DNA from: Chlamydoabsidia padenii
Lineage: Eukaryota > Mucoromycota > Mucoromycetes > Mucorales > Cunninghamellaceae
Direction: 5' to 3'
Length of the DNA stretch: 64,000 nt
Assembly (NCBI GenBank): GCA_025330725.1
Contig: JAIWND010000011.1
Coordinates: 310,001 to 374,000 of the forward strand
In this document: one piece after another, positions 47,694 to 58,892 of the stretch
Position numbering within the stretch: the stretch's first letter is position 1
Layout: every line of letters starts with the position of its first letter
Made by a program: the position numbers and the translations under genes
Notes under the pieces: model-generated
The model's input: only the letters and a program-made list of their open reading frames with translations
What the model was told of the DNA's origin: nothing
Databases searched by the model: none

Positions 47694-47873
47694 TTATGGT
47701 TTCTTGGAGCCCTTTTGGAGGATTTGATCAATGAAGCCGCCCATGGCCGCCAAAGGGACCATAAAGACACTAAAGCATCCACAGTTGTTTACATTAGATT
47801 GTTCTTGAGGTGCTGTAAAAGGATCGCTAGTACGTCCTTGAGAGGAAGAGCCGTTGGATTCAGGTGTAGTCAT
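47694..47873 (-). CDS. Small protein, 59 aa, unknown function
   Basis: ATG at 47873 opens a 59-codon frame without introns, ending at TAA 47694. The N-terminal half is polar (MTTPESNGSSSQGRTSDPF). The C-terminal half has a short Cys-containing hydrophobic stretch, CGCFSVFMVPLAAMGGFID, ending in KGSKKP. Codon use resembles neighbouring genes. A clean copy of the recurrent upstream motif (TCGGAATTTGAATG at 47950) lies 84 bp upstream of this ATG, the distance seen in confirmed genes, which is the best evidence that it is real. The product could be a small membrane-associated or acylated protein; I do not recognise a family. Confidence 0.6.
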   Translation of the reverse strand: MTTPESNGSSSQGRTSDPFTAPQEQSNVNNCGCFSVFMVPLAAMGGFIDQILQKGSKKP

Positions 47874-47949
47874 GATGGTCTAGTTTGAAGAAGAGAGAGA
47901 GAAAAGAATGTCGAGAAAAAGGAAAAATCGAACCAGTCGACCTGAAATA

Positions 47950-47964
47950 TCGGAATTTGAATGT
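47950..47964. promoter_or_regulatory. Recurrent upstream motif (59-aa gene)
   Basis: TCGGAATTTGAATG, 84 bp upstream of the ATG at 47873. The divergent neighbour has its own copy at 48229. Confidence 0.45.
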
Positions 47965-48228
47965 TTTGTTGGTAGAACAATCATGTCAAAATGTTCCGTA
48001 GATCTTGACCAACAGTTCGATCGCATGCCTGTGTTTCATATTACTTGTATTGAATGCGATTCCAAGGTGCGAGTGGTGGTGCCTTTTTTCATGCATCATT
48101 GTATAATCCACTACCACTTTTCTCGAGTTGTGTACTGCAAAAAAAGAAAAAGTAAGGTCACTGTGACTGAAATCCAGTGGTTCTCGATCGGTAGGGTAAT
48201 TACCAATCAGATGCATAGAAGAAGTAGA

Positions 48229-48241
48229 TTGAATTCCCGAC
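48229..48241. promoter_or_regulatory. Recurrent upstream motif variant (METTL21-like gene)
   Basis: TTGAATTCCCGAC, about 95 bp upstream of the ATG at 48330. Confidence 0.4.
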
Positions 48242-48329
48242 GACAACCTCCCCTTTTTTTTAAAAAAAAAAGTGAACAGAAAAAAAAAAATTTTTTTTCT
48301 TCCCTCCTTTCTCTCTTCTTTCTTCCAAC

Positions 48330-49572
48330 ATGTCACTCCCTTATGAAATACTTGAAAACGTCTCCAACCAAGTCTCCAGTATCAATCTCTACCGCAAACA
48401 AGGGGATACGCTCAATATGGGCCAGACAATGACTGATATGCTTCAGACACTGATGGAGTTGGTGTCAAGATCATATGACCAATATACCAACTTGGAATTA
48501 CAAGACGATACCGTGGATGATGATGATTTGAATGATACTTTTTATGATCGGGTGACAGTCAAGGATATTGCTCGTGCTAATCAATTGGTGGGGAATATGT
48601 TGGTACGCATTATTTCTGGTGAACTATTGGCAAATGATGATCAAGATGATGAACGTATGGAACAAGCTGCTAAACTATTGGCTCATATGTCAGGTAGAGG
48701 AGGTATGTGTATGAGGAATGATTGTCAAGAAGTGTCTTGGTGGCGGCTTTTTAAATTTTTTTAAATTTTTTTTTATAAAAATAGCGGCGGGCTCTTTAAC
48801 TCGCTCTTGGCACTTTCCTTTCCTCGATCCAAACGGTGATCTTGATCAACTCGTCATCAAGCTCCACGAACCTAGTTATATTGGCAACGACATTGGGTTT
48901 AAAACATGGGGTGCCGCACCATTATTAGCAAAGTAGGGGAGTGAATGAACACAACCTAGCTAATTCACTGACGCTTTTTTTATATATAGGAAACTCTTGC
49001 AACAAAACATCATTCCTGATTTGCCGTCTCGTCAAGTACTTGAATTAGGAACAGGCACAGGGCTAGTCGGTTTGGTATGTGAAAAAATGATGGGCAAAGA
49101 CGCTGTGGGCCAGGTGACGGTGACGGATTATCACCCCAGTGTACTAAAAAACGTGGCGATCAACGTGGCACTCAACGACTCGACCTGTCAAGTCTCGAAA
49201 CTGGACTTTATCCAAGTAGCAACAGATACGGAATGGCATAACAAGAAATACAGTGTGGTGATTGCTAGCGACTTGCTGTATGAAATGGATCATGCTGAAT
49301 ATTTACCGGTGGCTGTGGAAAAATTGATGGAAAATGATTTTTACTTTATGATCCCTCTTCGTGACACTCATTGGAATGAAGTCAATCGGTTTGAAGAAAA
49401 GATGGAACAGATTGGATTGGTGCAACGGTTGGTCAAGGATAAGGAAATTCAAGAAGATGAAGGCATTGTCAAATATAGGTAAAAGTAATAATAGGGGGGA
49501 GAGAGAGATAGACGGGATTGTCACTCATACTTGCTTATTATTATTATTAGATACTATGAATACTCAAGGTAG
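48330..49572 (+). CDS. METTL21/Methyltransf_16-type protein lysine methyltransferase
   Basis: Four exons from ATG 48330. The N-terminal region of about 125 residues is helical and acidic. The methyltransferase domain follows: RSWHFPFLDPNGDLDQLVIK, IGFKTWGAAPLLAK (the conserved W.aa..L), VLELGTGTGLVGL (SAM motif I), VTVTDYHPSVLKNVAINVAL (motif II acidic residue) and YSVVIASDLLYEMDHAEYLP (motif similar to ASDLLY/DxxY of METTL21). The last exon adds only YYEYSR before the TAG at 49572. These enzymes methylate chaperones, translation factors and similar proteins; the target is unknown. The N-terminal extension is reminiscent of EFM-type fungal members. Confidence 0.88.
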
Positions 49573-49685
49573 ATGGCCAATGATCATGTGTGTCACATGG
49601 TATACAATAGGTGTTCTCGTGGTTATTTGGTACGTCATAGGATAAAGTAGAAATAAAACATTTTAGTCGATACCCTTATTTAATT

Positions 49686-49706
49686 CCTCTCTCTCTCTCT
49701 CTCTCT
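49686..49706. repeat. (CT)n microsatellite
   Basis: About ten CT units followed by TTGAC and an 18-nt T-run, in the pyrimidine-rich leader of the bHLH gene. Confidence 0.85.
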
Positions 49707-49840
49707 TGACTTTTTTTTTTTTTTTTTTCACTATTTTGTTTATCTCTTCCTTACTCTTTATTCCACTTCTTTCTTTTACATTATCTTTCTTCTTCTTCTT
49801 CTTCTCTTTATACTATTGTTGATCACTCCATTTGGCATCC

Positions 49841-50760
49841 ATGTACAACGTCCCGTTTCATCTTACCAACTTTGATACACAAACAACACAACAAACTTCG
49901 GCAGCCACTAATAACAGCAATAACGACGATAAAAACAACAGGACCACCTTGAACTCACCCACTGCACCTAGCGAAGTATTACAACAACAGCCTGACTCTG
50001 GTTATCATCCAGTCCATTTGACAAGTCCAACTCCTAGTCATAAAGCAGTATCAACACATAAAAGCAACCAAAGAATGTATGATACCACTTTTGAACAACA
50101 ACAACATTCACCCAACAATGATAATGGCTATTATGCAACTAATGATGATTGGGTTACATCACCACATCCTACCACTAAAACAGATAATAATCAAGACGAT
50201 ACCTATGGCACTTCCCCAAATTCTGGTACCTTGGAAGATGAATTACAACAACAACAGTAAGTAGGTTGGAATTGGAATATGGGTGGGAAACACGTGATGG
50301 GGGTGATAAATAATGCGATTGATAAGTTTAAGGTTTGATTGGGTAAAACACTCGGCTAACTTTCCTTCTTTATAGTATGCAGCAATTATTCGAAAAAAAA
50401 AGACGACGACGGGAATCTCATAATGCGGTAGAACGACGTCGAAGGGATAACATTAACGAACGAATCTTTGAATTATCGACCTTGTTACCAGAAAGGGATG
50501 CTATCAAGAACAACAAGGGGACCATCTTGCGGAAATCAGTAGAACATATTCGGGTATTACATGAACAAGTCAATAAATGTCAACATCGGATTCAAGAATT
50601 GGAAAACTTGTTGGGAATGTATCGTATACGTGGTGGAGGGGGTGATTTGGCATTGGATTTACAACAACAACAACGATCGATTCCTCCTATGATGCAATCT
50701 ACCAATATGAACTATTCGGCTTCCATTACACCTCAATTGGCTTATCGACGGGATGGTTGA
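49841..50760 (+). CDS. bHLH transcription factor (USF/Cbf1-type basic region)
   Basis: Two exons joined by a ~120-nt intron (GTAAGT...TTATAG), which places MQQLFEKKRRRR after the Gln-rich end of exon 1. Exon 1 is low-complexity (Asn, Gln, Thr), as in activation domains. The basic region is RRRESHNAVERRRRDNINER, with the His-Glu-Arg spacing that contacts CACGTG E-boxes. Helix 1 is IFELSTLLP, the loop contains NNKGTILRK, and helix 2 is VEHIRVLHEQVNKCQHRIQELENLL, which extends like a leucine zipper. The C-terminus has a Gly run and Gln run. It may control stress or metabolic genes; the target is not known. The start is ATG 49841. Confidence 0.9.
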
Positions 50761-51047
50761 TCCAATTCAATCTCTCTATCTCTCTAGTTTGGTTAGTTAG
50801 TATTAATAGTTCCCCTTCCCACTTTTTTTTTTTATGTGTACATTCCTTCCTTGTCTTTTTGTTTTTATACCATTATTGCCTTCTCTCCTTCCTCTTTTAA
50901 TAAACAACGTTAAACATTATGTATGCATACCAACATAATCTATCTTGATGGTGGGTGACAACAGGATAAGAGCAGGGCGGCATGAATGGAAGGGAATGTT
51001 TAAACCCCGATAAAGCTTTGTTGTACTACAGTGATTGGACAGGAGGG

Positions 51048-51080
<33 letters not shown>

Positions 51081-51308
51081 CATCATGTAGGGTCCCAATA
51101 TCATTATCGTTTTCAAATGGAATCATGTCGTCTGCATACATACAAAAGAGGACTCAATCCGTGCACTGATTAAATCATACATTGACAGGGACTGTCGTTG
51201 TTTCCTAAAATTCAACAGCCGACAATAAGCCAAAGGAATGAGCCAATCGTTTTCTGACACTCTTCTTCCTCCCTTTTTTTTTTTTTTTTATTAATTCCCA
51301 ACAATACC

Positions 51309-52325
51309 ATGTTTCGTTTCGCTCTCTGTGTTATTGGTATCTATGCATGCTTCTTAACATGGGGAGTTGTCCAAGAACGTGTTAGCACCACACCTTATGG
51401 CGATCAAGGCGCACCCAAGAAATTCAAGTTCTTCCTTGTCCTCAATCTCGTCCAGTCCCTGATCGCTGCTCTTGTTGCACTCCTGTATGTCAAGGCGACG
51501 GGACGACACATCAATCTTAAATCCACTCCTCGTGGCCTCTACCTCAAATACGCCCAAGTAGCATTCTTCAATTGTATCGGCTCACCCTTTGGCTATGCTT
51601 CACTCAAACATATCGATTACCCTACCATGATCCTCGGCAAGTCATGCAAGTTGGTCCCGGTCATGTTTATGAATGTCTTGGTCTATCGACGGCGGTTTCC
51701 TTTACACAAGTACCTGTGTGTTGGTCTGGTGACAGCGGGGGTATCTCTGTTTATGCTCTACCATACGGGGGACAGTACCAAGACAACGACAACAACGAAT
51801 TCCTTGTGGGGGCTCTTTTTGCTTTGTACCAATCTGGCCATTGATGGTTTGACGAATGCGACGCAGGACCAGATCTTCCATACTTATCCCGTCAGTGGTC
51901 AACACATGATGTTTTATATGAATGCCATGGGCTCGTTCTTGTCTGCCAGTTACTTGTTGCTCCACCCTTATAACGATGAATGGCAACAAGCCATGGCGTT
52001 TTGTGCAACACATCCTGCAGTGATTCGTGATATCTTGCTCTTTGGTCTGTGTGGTGCCCTTGGTCAATGCTTTATTTTTTATACCCTTCAGCATTATGGT
52101 AGTTTACGATTGGTCACTGTCACTGTGACTCGCAAGCTGTTCACCATGCTCCTCAGTGTCTTTTGGTTTGATCATGTCCTTAGCTTTGGTCAATGGGCAG
52201 GTGTCGCTTTGGTCTTTTCAGGTAAATTATGTATAAAGAGACTGATATGGGTATATTAACCTTTTTTTTTTTTACTACTAGCAATTGGATTAGAAGCCTA
52301 TATCAAGAAAATCAAGAACCAGTAA
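51309..52325 (+). CDS. HUT1: UDP-galactose transporter homologue HUT1 (SLC35B1 family)
   Basis: ER nucleotide-sugar/ATP transporter. Exon 1 is 51309-52221; a short intron leads to the last exon AIGLEAYIKKIKNQ (stop 52323-52325). About ten hydrophobic segments start at FALCVIGIYACFLTWGVVQERV, the TWGVxQE motif of SLC35B proteins. Further family stretches are FFNCIGSPFGYASLKHIDYPTM, ILGKSCKLVPVMFMNVLVYRRRF, LWGLFLLCTNLAIDGLTNATQDQ and FIFYTLQHYGSLRLVTVTVTRK. The Lys-rich C-terminus is typical. The mammalian orthologue exchanges ATP/ADP across the ER membrane; in yeast it is linked to UDP-galactose transport. A TTTAAACCCCGATAAAG site (50999) is about 300 bp upstream. Confidence 0.95.
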
Positions 52326-52486
52326 TGACCAAATAGATTAGATTCAATAACTATAGATATAAATAAACAAACACTTTATTATTTATTATAAACAATGATA
52401 TGGGAGGACTTTATTAAAGAGTAACACATGTTTTAATATAATGTACAAGTAGGGAATAAGATACAAAGATGGATGAGGGAGGAAGA

Positions 52487-54004
52487 CTATGCTAATTGTC
52501 GTATTCGTCGTTGTTTAGACTTTGGTGGATCAGTGCTTGGTGCATGTGGTATCGTCGATAAGATGGAGTGAAGCCTGGCCAATTCAGAATCAGGTACAGT
52601 CTTGATGGGATCCAGATCGTCATCACGGGTTCGTTTTGGTGGGCATGATAGATCTTTAGTTGGTTGTTGATCCTTGTTTTCGGAAAACGTATCCATTCCG
52701 TTGGTGATCATATTCTCCATTTGTTCTTGTTCCTCTAATGTTGCCTGCATTCTCCACATGGTTTCATCCACACTGGTCACCGTCAATTGATTGTTGTTGA
52801 ATATTGCTTTTAATGTATCCACACCCATATTAAACGCCTGTATAATCTAGTTATCGGGAAAAAAAAAGGGGGGGATGGTCAGAGGACTATGAATAACTTA
52901 CCTTCTCTTGTTGTCTTACCTGTATATCACTATGTGAAGCATCGATCTTGAGTAAAAGTGTTTCCATTGTTTCTAGTGATTTCAAACGACGATTCAAGAC
53001 TTGTTCCAATTGATGTTTCCGTTTCAAGGCATAAAGAGCTTGAGGTTTCTGTTGTTTGTTCGAATGATCGAGGGATTGCTTGATTAAACTATATATATAT
53101 ATATAAAAAGAAGGATATGTGATTCATGCTTGTTTTCCATCAAGTGAGTCCTTTACCTTTCCATTTTTGATTGTAATTCATCCACTTGATCATGCAATGC
53201 TTTACAAGTGGTTTTCAAACTGATGATGGCCCTGTCGCTTTTATTGATATCGGCCAGTGTGAAAGCCGCATGTTCATTGTGTTTTGGGAATTTGATGGCG
53301 ACATGGGATCGGCCATACCCAGGCACGTCGACGTCCACCGCCACACCATGGTTGACGTTTATATACCGGAGGATGAGCCACAGATCAGGATCGGTCAGAG
53401 GCGTGCCGCGATACACACCATATAAAGTCCGGAATTCAGTCAGGGTCAAGGTGGTGTTCACAGTACTATAGGGACGATCGAATTGGCGTTGGACAATGTC
53501 ATGGGCAATCGTGTGTACACTGGGCATAAAGACATGACACGTACCAGGTAAACGAGGCCACCGTGGTATTGTCCGAGTCAACATACGTTCGAGCCAGGAT
53601 GGGGTGGTGGTTTGGTTGAATGCTTCCATAGTAATAAGATCCTTGTTTTGTTTCAGGTCGTCCTAAAGAGAGAAAAAGTGAATACATGTTGTGTGTAAGA
53701 GAGTTTTACTTACCAGGACACGAGATAAAGAGACGGGTTTGCCAAGATCAGGTCGATATAAATAATCGTCTAGTTTATCAATATCAACAGCAAGGTAATA
53801 ATAGGTTGAACCAAGGTGACCGTTAATGTTGCAATCGAGAAGAGTGGTTCGCCAAAAACTTGAGTGGAGTTGGTGAGTGAGTGAATCGTCGGTAGTCGAT
53901 CCATGATATAGCCATTGTAGTCGTTCAGATGAGGTAGGGTCCTTGAATTCAGGGTAAATACTTGACAGGTAGTTGTATAAAGGTATCGATGGGATGGTAT
54001 TCAT
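52487..54004 (-). CDS. CHMP7: CHMP7-like ESCRT-III protein
   Basis: Nuclear envelope / endosomal ESCRT-III adaptor. Start ATG at 54004 (MNTIPSIPLYNYL); an upstream in-frame start would add a poly-Phe tract from the T-rich leader and was rejected. The N-terminal half holds the winged-helix-like CHMP7 region (FWRTTLLDCNINGHLGSTYYY; FNQTTTPSWLERMLTRTIPRWPRLPGTCHVF; ADINKSDRAIISLKTTC). The second half is an Snf7-type charged helical domain (LIKQSLDHSNKQQKPQALYALKRKHQLEQVL; ETMWRMQATLEEQEQMENMI). The end (LSTIPHAPSTDPPKSKQRRIRQ) resembles a MIM region. Five exons; stop at 52487. The upstream motif is at 54097. Confidence 0.85.
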
Positions 54005-54096
54005 CAAGACATGTAAGTGTTCAAGGGAAAGAAGGAGAAAAAAAAAAAAAAAAAAAAAGATTCCCAACCATTCTTTTTTTTATTAAGCCTGGGATA

Positions 54097-54112
54097 TCGG
54101 GATTTGAATATG
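54097..54112. promoter_or_regulatory. Recurrent upstream motif (CHMP7-like)
   Basis: TCGGGATTTGAATATG, about 100 bp upstream of the ATG at 54004; perfect consensus copy. Confidence 0.55.
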
Positions 54113-54251
54113 TTGATTTTTTTTTTTTTTTTCCTACCGTCATGCAAGAATCCTATCATACACACACATATAAAAAAGGTCTAAATAGGCGCACAAATGG
54201 TGTGATGCCTCGAGTGTTTTATTATCTGTAAAAGTGACAAGAGGGTATAAA

Positions 54252-57200
54252 TTATACATGATGAGCTGGTACAGGTGGGGGTAAAGAAGAAGGAAGAGGG
54301 GTAGGATCATCACTAAGACTAGTAGGTTGAGTAACAGCATGAGGTGGAGGTGGGGGTGGGGGTGGATTGTTGCGTTTATCAAATTCCATCCGTAAGAATT
54401 CCCGTACATGTTTCCCAGAACGCATTCGTAAGATTCTGAGGACGACTTCACCACTAGGAAGATCAATAGAGGATGCCACCGTTGCTTTTGTTGTTGTTTT
54501 CTTGTTGCTGGCCTTCTTTTTCCTGACAGTATTCTTGGAGTGATAGACCGATTTACTACGATCCGCCTTTCGCCCGCCACGTTGCTTGATTTCGACTTGA
54601 TTGTTGACGGCTGCATGATAGATGTCTATTAATTGTTCGGTTTCCAAGTTATATGCCACGTTGATCGCCATGAGAGCATAGTATTGAGAGTTTTCTAGTT
54701 TTTCTAGGGGGACGGCATCACCATCTTCACCACCATTGAATAGCACTTTGAGTAGTTCCAGCCATTTATATACCACATGGAATTCATAGTCGTCCAAGGG
54801 TTTCATGTCCGAATGATGCTCTGATAAAGGTGGGAGCAAGACACCTTCAAGGGCCACGAGTATTTCCCTCCAAATCTTGGTGATGACGAGTTGCATGTTG
54901 GTTTCCGAGAGATGATCATTCAGGATTTTCAAGTTCCGCTCCAGGTAATCCAGCAAGGGGGTAATGGCATCTTCACAGCCTTGTAGATCGGGTTCCACTT
55001 GTTGTTTATGGTTGTTTCGATTAAATGATGAGAAGAAACTTCGGTCCCGACAGAGCAGTTTGTCCAATACCTTTCTTGATAAGCAATGTCGTATGTATCG
55101 ACCCATCTACAGAGGGAAAAATACGACGTTAGTTGATGATGATGATGATGATGATGATATGCCCAACTTACTCTATCCACAATAAGTCCTGCTGCATCAT
55201 TTTCGGCCCTTTTCAATGTCCGAAAGGCTTTACCAAACCAGAATTGGATATCATCCTTTTCACCTTCCATAGTCACCCGCAGTACCAGTTTGCCTTGAGG
55301 ATGAAGATCCAGTACTAAATCATGAGACTGATAATCATCAAAGTATTCCGGTGAAAGTTTAAACCAGGCACCACCACATTCGTCGTGAGAAGTCAGTAAA
55401 TCTTCATCATAGACCACACCAAGCACGCTGACAGTTTGATTCCCGAGCCACACATCAAATGTTTGATCCCACCGAGGATTCAACGTTTCATAGACAGTTC
55501 GTGTTCGGCAGACTTGTTTCCCTTCGATTTCAAAGATAACATAAGGATCGCTGAGTCCATTACTGTCCTTGGGTTGAAGATTTTCCGCTCGTACCGCCTT
55601 GATCGAGTAGAGATAGTTGACTTGTTCATCCTTTTCCACCATCGGAATCCCACCTCCATTTTCCCGCAAGTATTCGGCAATGTCGTCCACATCCATCATT
55701 TGATAAAGTCGATCTAATCTTGACCTTGCCGCTTCGATATCATTGATCTTGGCACAGAGCTACAATATTAATAACCCATCGTCATGCCGTTAGTAATCTT
55801 TCTTTCTTTTTTTTTTTTTTTACGTGTGGAGGTCAACACTTACCTCTTGGGTAAAGTCATCTGGTATACTATCAGGTCGTAGAGAAGATCGGGATCCAGT
55901 AAGTTGTAACTTTGCCTTGTTCAAGAAGGAATGGGAGCCAGGAGTATCACGATCATGTATTGAATGTGGATAAATGTCTTCAGAGATCATATCTTCCAAA
56001 GCATATGTATATTGAGTCAGAGCCACACCGATCACCTTGGAGAGCGCCGTCATGAATCGACAAAGTTGATATTCGTTGGGCCATTGTAGTTTTTGGACAA
56101 AGTCCACCGCCTGATGGAATAAACTAAAGAGATCCACAATTGATGATGAATGCATAGTGGTATGATTGGTTGGTTTAAACTGGAAAAAGTAAGGTTAGAT
56201 CAATGTAGTTTGCCATATCCGCCACTTACATCGTCTTGTTTAATAGCATTTCCAACCCATTCAGGGGTAGCCGCATCCGTCGTTTTCAACCATCTTCGTA
56301 CATGAGATAAAAACCATGATTCCACCTTGAATAAAACAGACTTTTGTCTAAAAAGATCACGTTATAAAAAAGGAGATAGAGATGATAGATGAATGACATG
56401 TTATACAAACGATGGTGATCACTTACTGAGGACCATATTGATCATAAAGTCGTTTTAAACTGAGGACCTTGTGATACAAATTAAAGGTGACTTCAATCGG
56501 AGCGTCTTGAGCAGATGGAAGATAAGCCCAGTTTTCCATTTCTAAAGCAAAGTAGGGCATTTGGATGGTCATGACAATACCTGGTATGGATAGTACTCTA
56601 TCATAGAGAGAAGAAAAAGTTTAGTCCCACCCCATGCTAATATATTTATATATACATCATATCAAATGCATATAACAACTTACCCTCTAATAGGAGATTT
56701 GAATTTCTTGGTGGCAAGAGATACTAGTTCTTTAGTCAATTTGTCGGCAAGAGTCAATAGGTTGGCCAAATCATCATCGCCCTTGATACAATCCTGTTGA
56801 AGACTTCGCCATCGTTCCACAGCAGCACCCTATATACATAAAGACAAGTTTAGTTTCTTTTTTTCTTGACACATTCCTTTTTTGGGGATGACTTACCTCG
56901 ACAGTTTCTACCAAGTTTTGATATTGAAGATTGGAATTGGGATTTGTTTGCAAGTAAAGAGGATCATCATATAATCTATCCAACATAGATGTCAGGTCGT
57001 GGATCCAATCAGGACTATACATTACCAAAAAAAAGGGGGGGGGAATGAGTATTAGTAAGCTAGTTCTTTATGATCCAGCTATTAGCTTTACCTGATTTTC
57101 CAGTATTCTGATAATCCACTGGCCAATTCCTTGATAAAGCTATGTTCCATACTTTGATAGGTCCGAATCAAGTTGGCACGATCTGATAATGTCCAACCAT

Positions 57201-58591
57201 TGATATTGTTTTCCTTCAAAGCCCTATCCAACATTCGAGTGGCATCCCTGATATCATCCATGTCAAAAACACCTTGATCGAAGCGTTGTTTGATGAGTTG
57301 CAAATAAAGTACGGTTCGGAAAGGTGCTGATAATCGCCATGTCCGCCAACATTCCCGTAAGAGTTCGTCCGATCGTTGAGATAAAACACTAGTCTTGGCC
57401 CGTTCAGAGTTTGGAATAATGTCGGTATCATAATCAATACATGCATTCATCAATAGTCGAAAGTAACCTTGAGGATCGTGTGGGATGAAGGTAAACCCAG
57501 TCTAATGTGAGATATTATTGTTAGTTAATAGATCAGGATAAAGAATGAGATATTTATATCAACTTACCATAGCAGATTGTCCATAAGAGCGATTCCCATC
57601 CATTTCACCGCCAGTCATTGACAATGTAGGATCCATCAAAGTCAAGGTCTTTAAGAGTTCCGATAGTTGTTTCACTTCACGCGTTTGCCATGCATCATAA
57701 GAGCGCCTATCCGCAAAGTCATCCGATTTGGCAGGGTAAGGTTGATTGGTATGTACATTGTTAATACACTTTTTAAGATCATGCATAAAAGCCTATAGTG
57801 AGGTGTGTAAAGAAGATGTCAGAAAGATTTTTTTTTTCTATTTTTATTGTATGCAGTCTTACCGATTGAGTACAAACAGGCTGTAGTTCCCGCAACTTTT
57901 TTCGATGTTCAATAGGATCCACCCGGAACAAAGATTGTACCGTTTTGACCATAGGAAATTGTTCAAAAGATTCCACCGAGCCATAAGCCAAAGCAGGACC
58001 CACCGGCAATCGTTTATCAGAAGGTTGTCGCTTGGTTTGACCAATAAATCCATTCAACTTGTCAATCAATTCAGGTGAAGAAGAAGACGGGGCATCCTCC
58101 AAGACAGTTTGCTTGACAATGGTAGCAAATCGTGCCACATAGCGAGTCAGATCATCACGCTTGTTGTTACTGTTGCCGAGTTCCGCTTCGGTCGTCTTCA
58201 AAAACACAATGACCAGGTCGTTGATAGTGCCAGAAGGTCGAAACCGATGTTGTTGGAGGGATTTCTGTACCAGAGTGACTACCGTCAAAAAGGTGTGTTC
58301 GCGGTATTCCATCTTGCTTGTGTCTTTAGCTTTTTTTATGTCATCCAGTCGTCGTAACAAGGCCCGCACCACCTCACGTGTCAGTTTATCGGTCGGCTTG
58401 TCGTCACTAAACCGATCCGAAAAACTGCCCAAATAATCACCAAGATGGACAGACCGTGCAGTGGTGTTTGGCTGGGGTCGTTGATTGCTGGTTTGTTCTA
58501 GGCAGGCACGGATCGCACATCGTAAGGCATAGTCATAAACAGATAAAGTAGTAGCCTGAGGATAACCACCTCGTCCAAGTGTTGAATTCAT
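54252..58591 (-). CDS. Munc13/Ync13-type exocytosis protein with C2 domain between MUN segments
   Basis: Large vesicle-fusion factor (about 1200 residues, ten or so exons) from ATG 58591. The N-terminal MUN-like region includes FMHDLKKCINNVHTNQPYPAKSDDF, WRTWRLSAPFRTVLYLQLIKQRFD and SLSEYWKI. The C2 domain follows: VNYLYSIKAVRAENLQPKDS, NGLSDPYVIFEIEGKQVCRT and ETLNPRWDQTFDVWL, with the Asp residues of Ca2+-binding loops partly present (SDPYV). After it come MUN-D segments (RYIRHCLSRKVLDKLLCRDRS; VALEGVLLPPLSEHH). The C-terminus has a nine-proline run and a Pro-rich tail. This order (MUN - C2 - MUN) is that of fungal Munc13 homologues such as fission yeast Ync13. The GTC-type (GAT)n repeat near 55135 lies in an intron. 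Confidence 0.85.
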
Positions 58592-58716
58592 ATAATACAA
58601 TAGAGAGAGACTGATTTATCACCGAGTTGAGAATATAAAAAAAAAGGATTTGTTGGGATGATAAGGCAAGAAAGAGAGGGAAGAAAAGGGACCAAAACGA
58701 AAAAAATTATAAATCG

Positions 58717-58732
58717 GGCCGGGATTTCAAAT
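58717..58732. promoter_or_regulatory. Recurrent upstream motif (Munc13-like)
   Basis: GGCCGGGATTTCAAAT, about 133 bp upstream of the ATG at 58591. Confidence 0.4.
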
Positions 58733-58892
58733 CAGTGTAACCTGAGGATCGTCCTAATGTCAGGCTGTTCACATTTGTATATATATAAAAAAAGTACAAG
58801 TTTATTACATGATAACAATAACCATTATGCTAATCAAACATAAAAGTATCACTTATAGCCATGTTTATAATAATAATCGCCATACTAGTCCA

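Noticed and set aside
54005..54067. Longer N-terminus for the CHMP7-like protein
   Set aside because: The extension is a poly-Phe run from a long homopolymer and is absent from the family.
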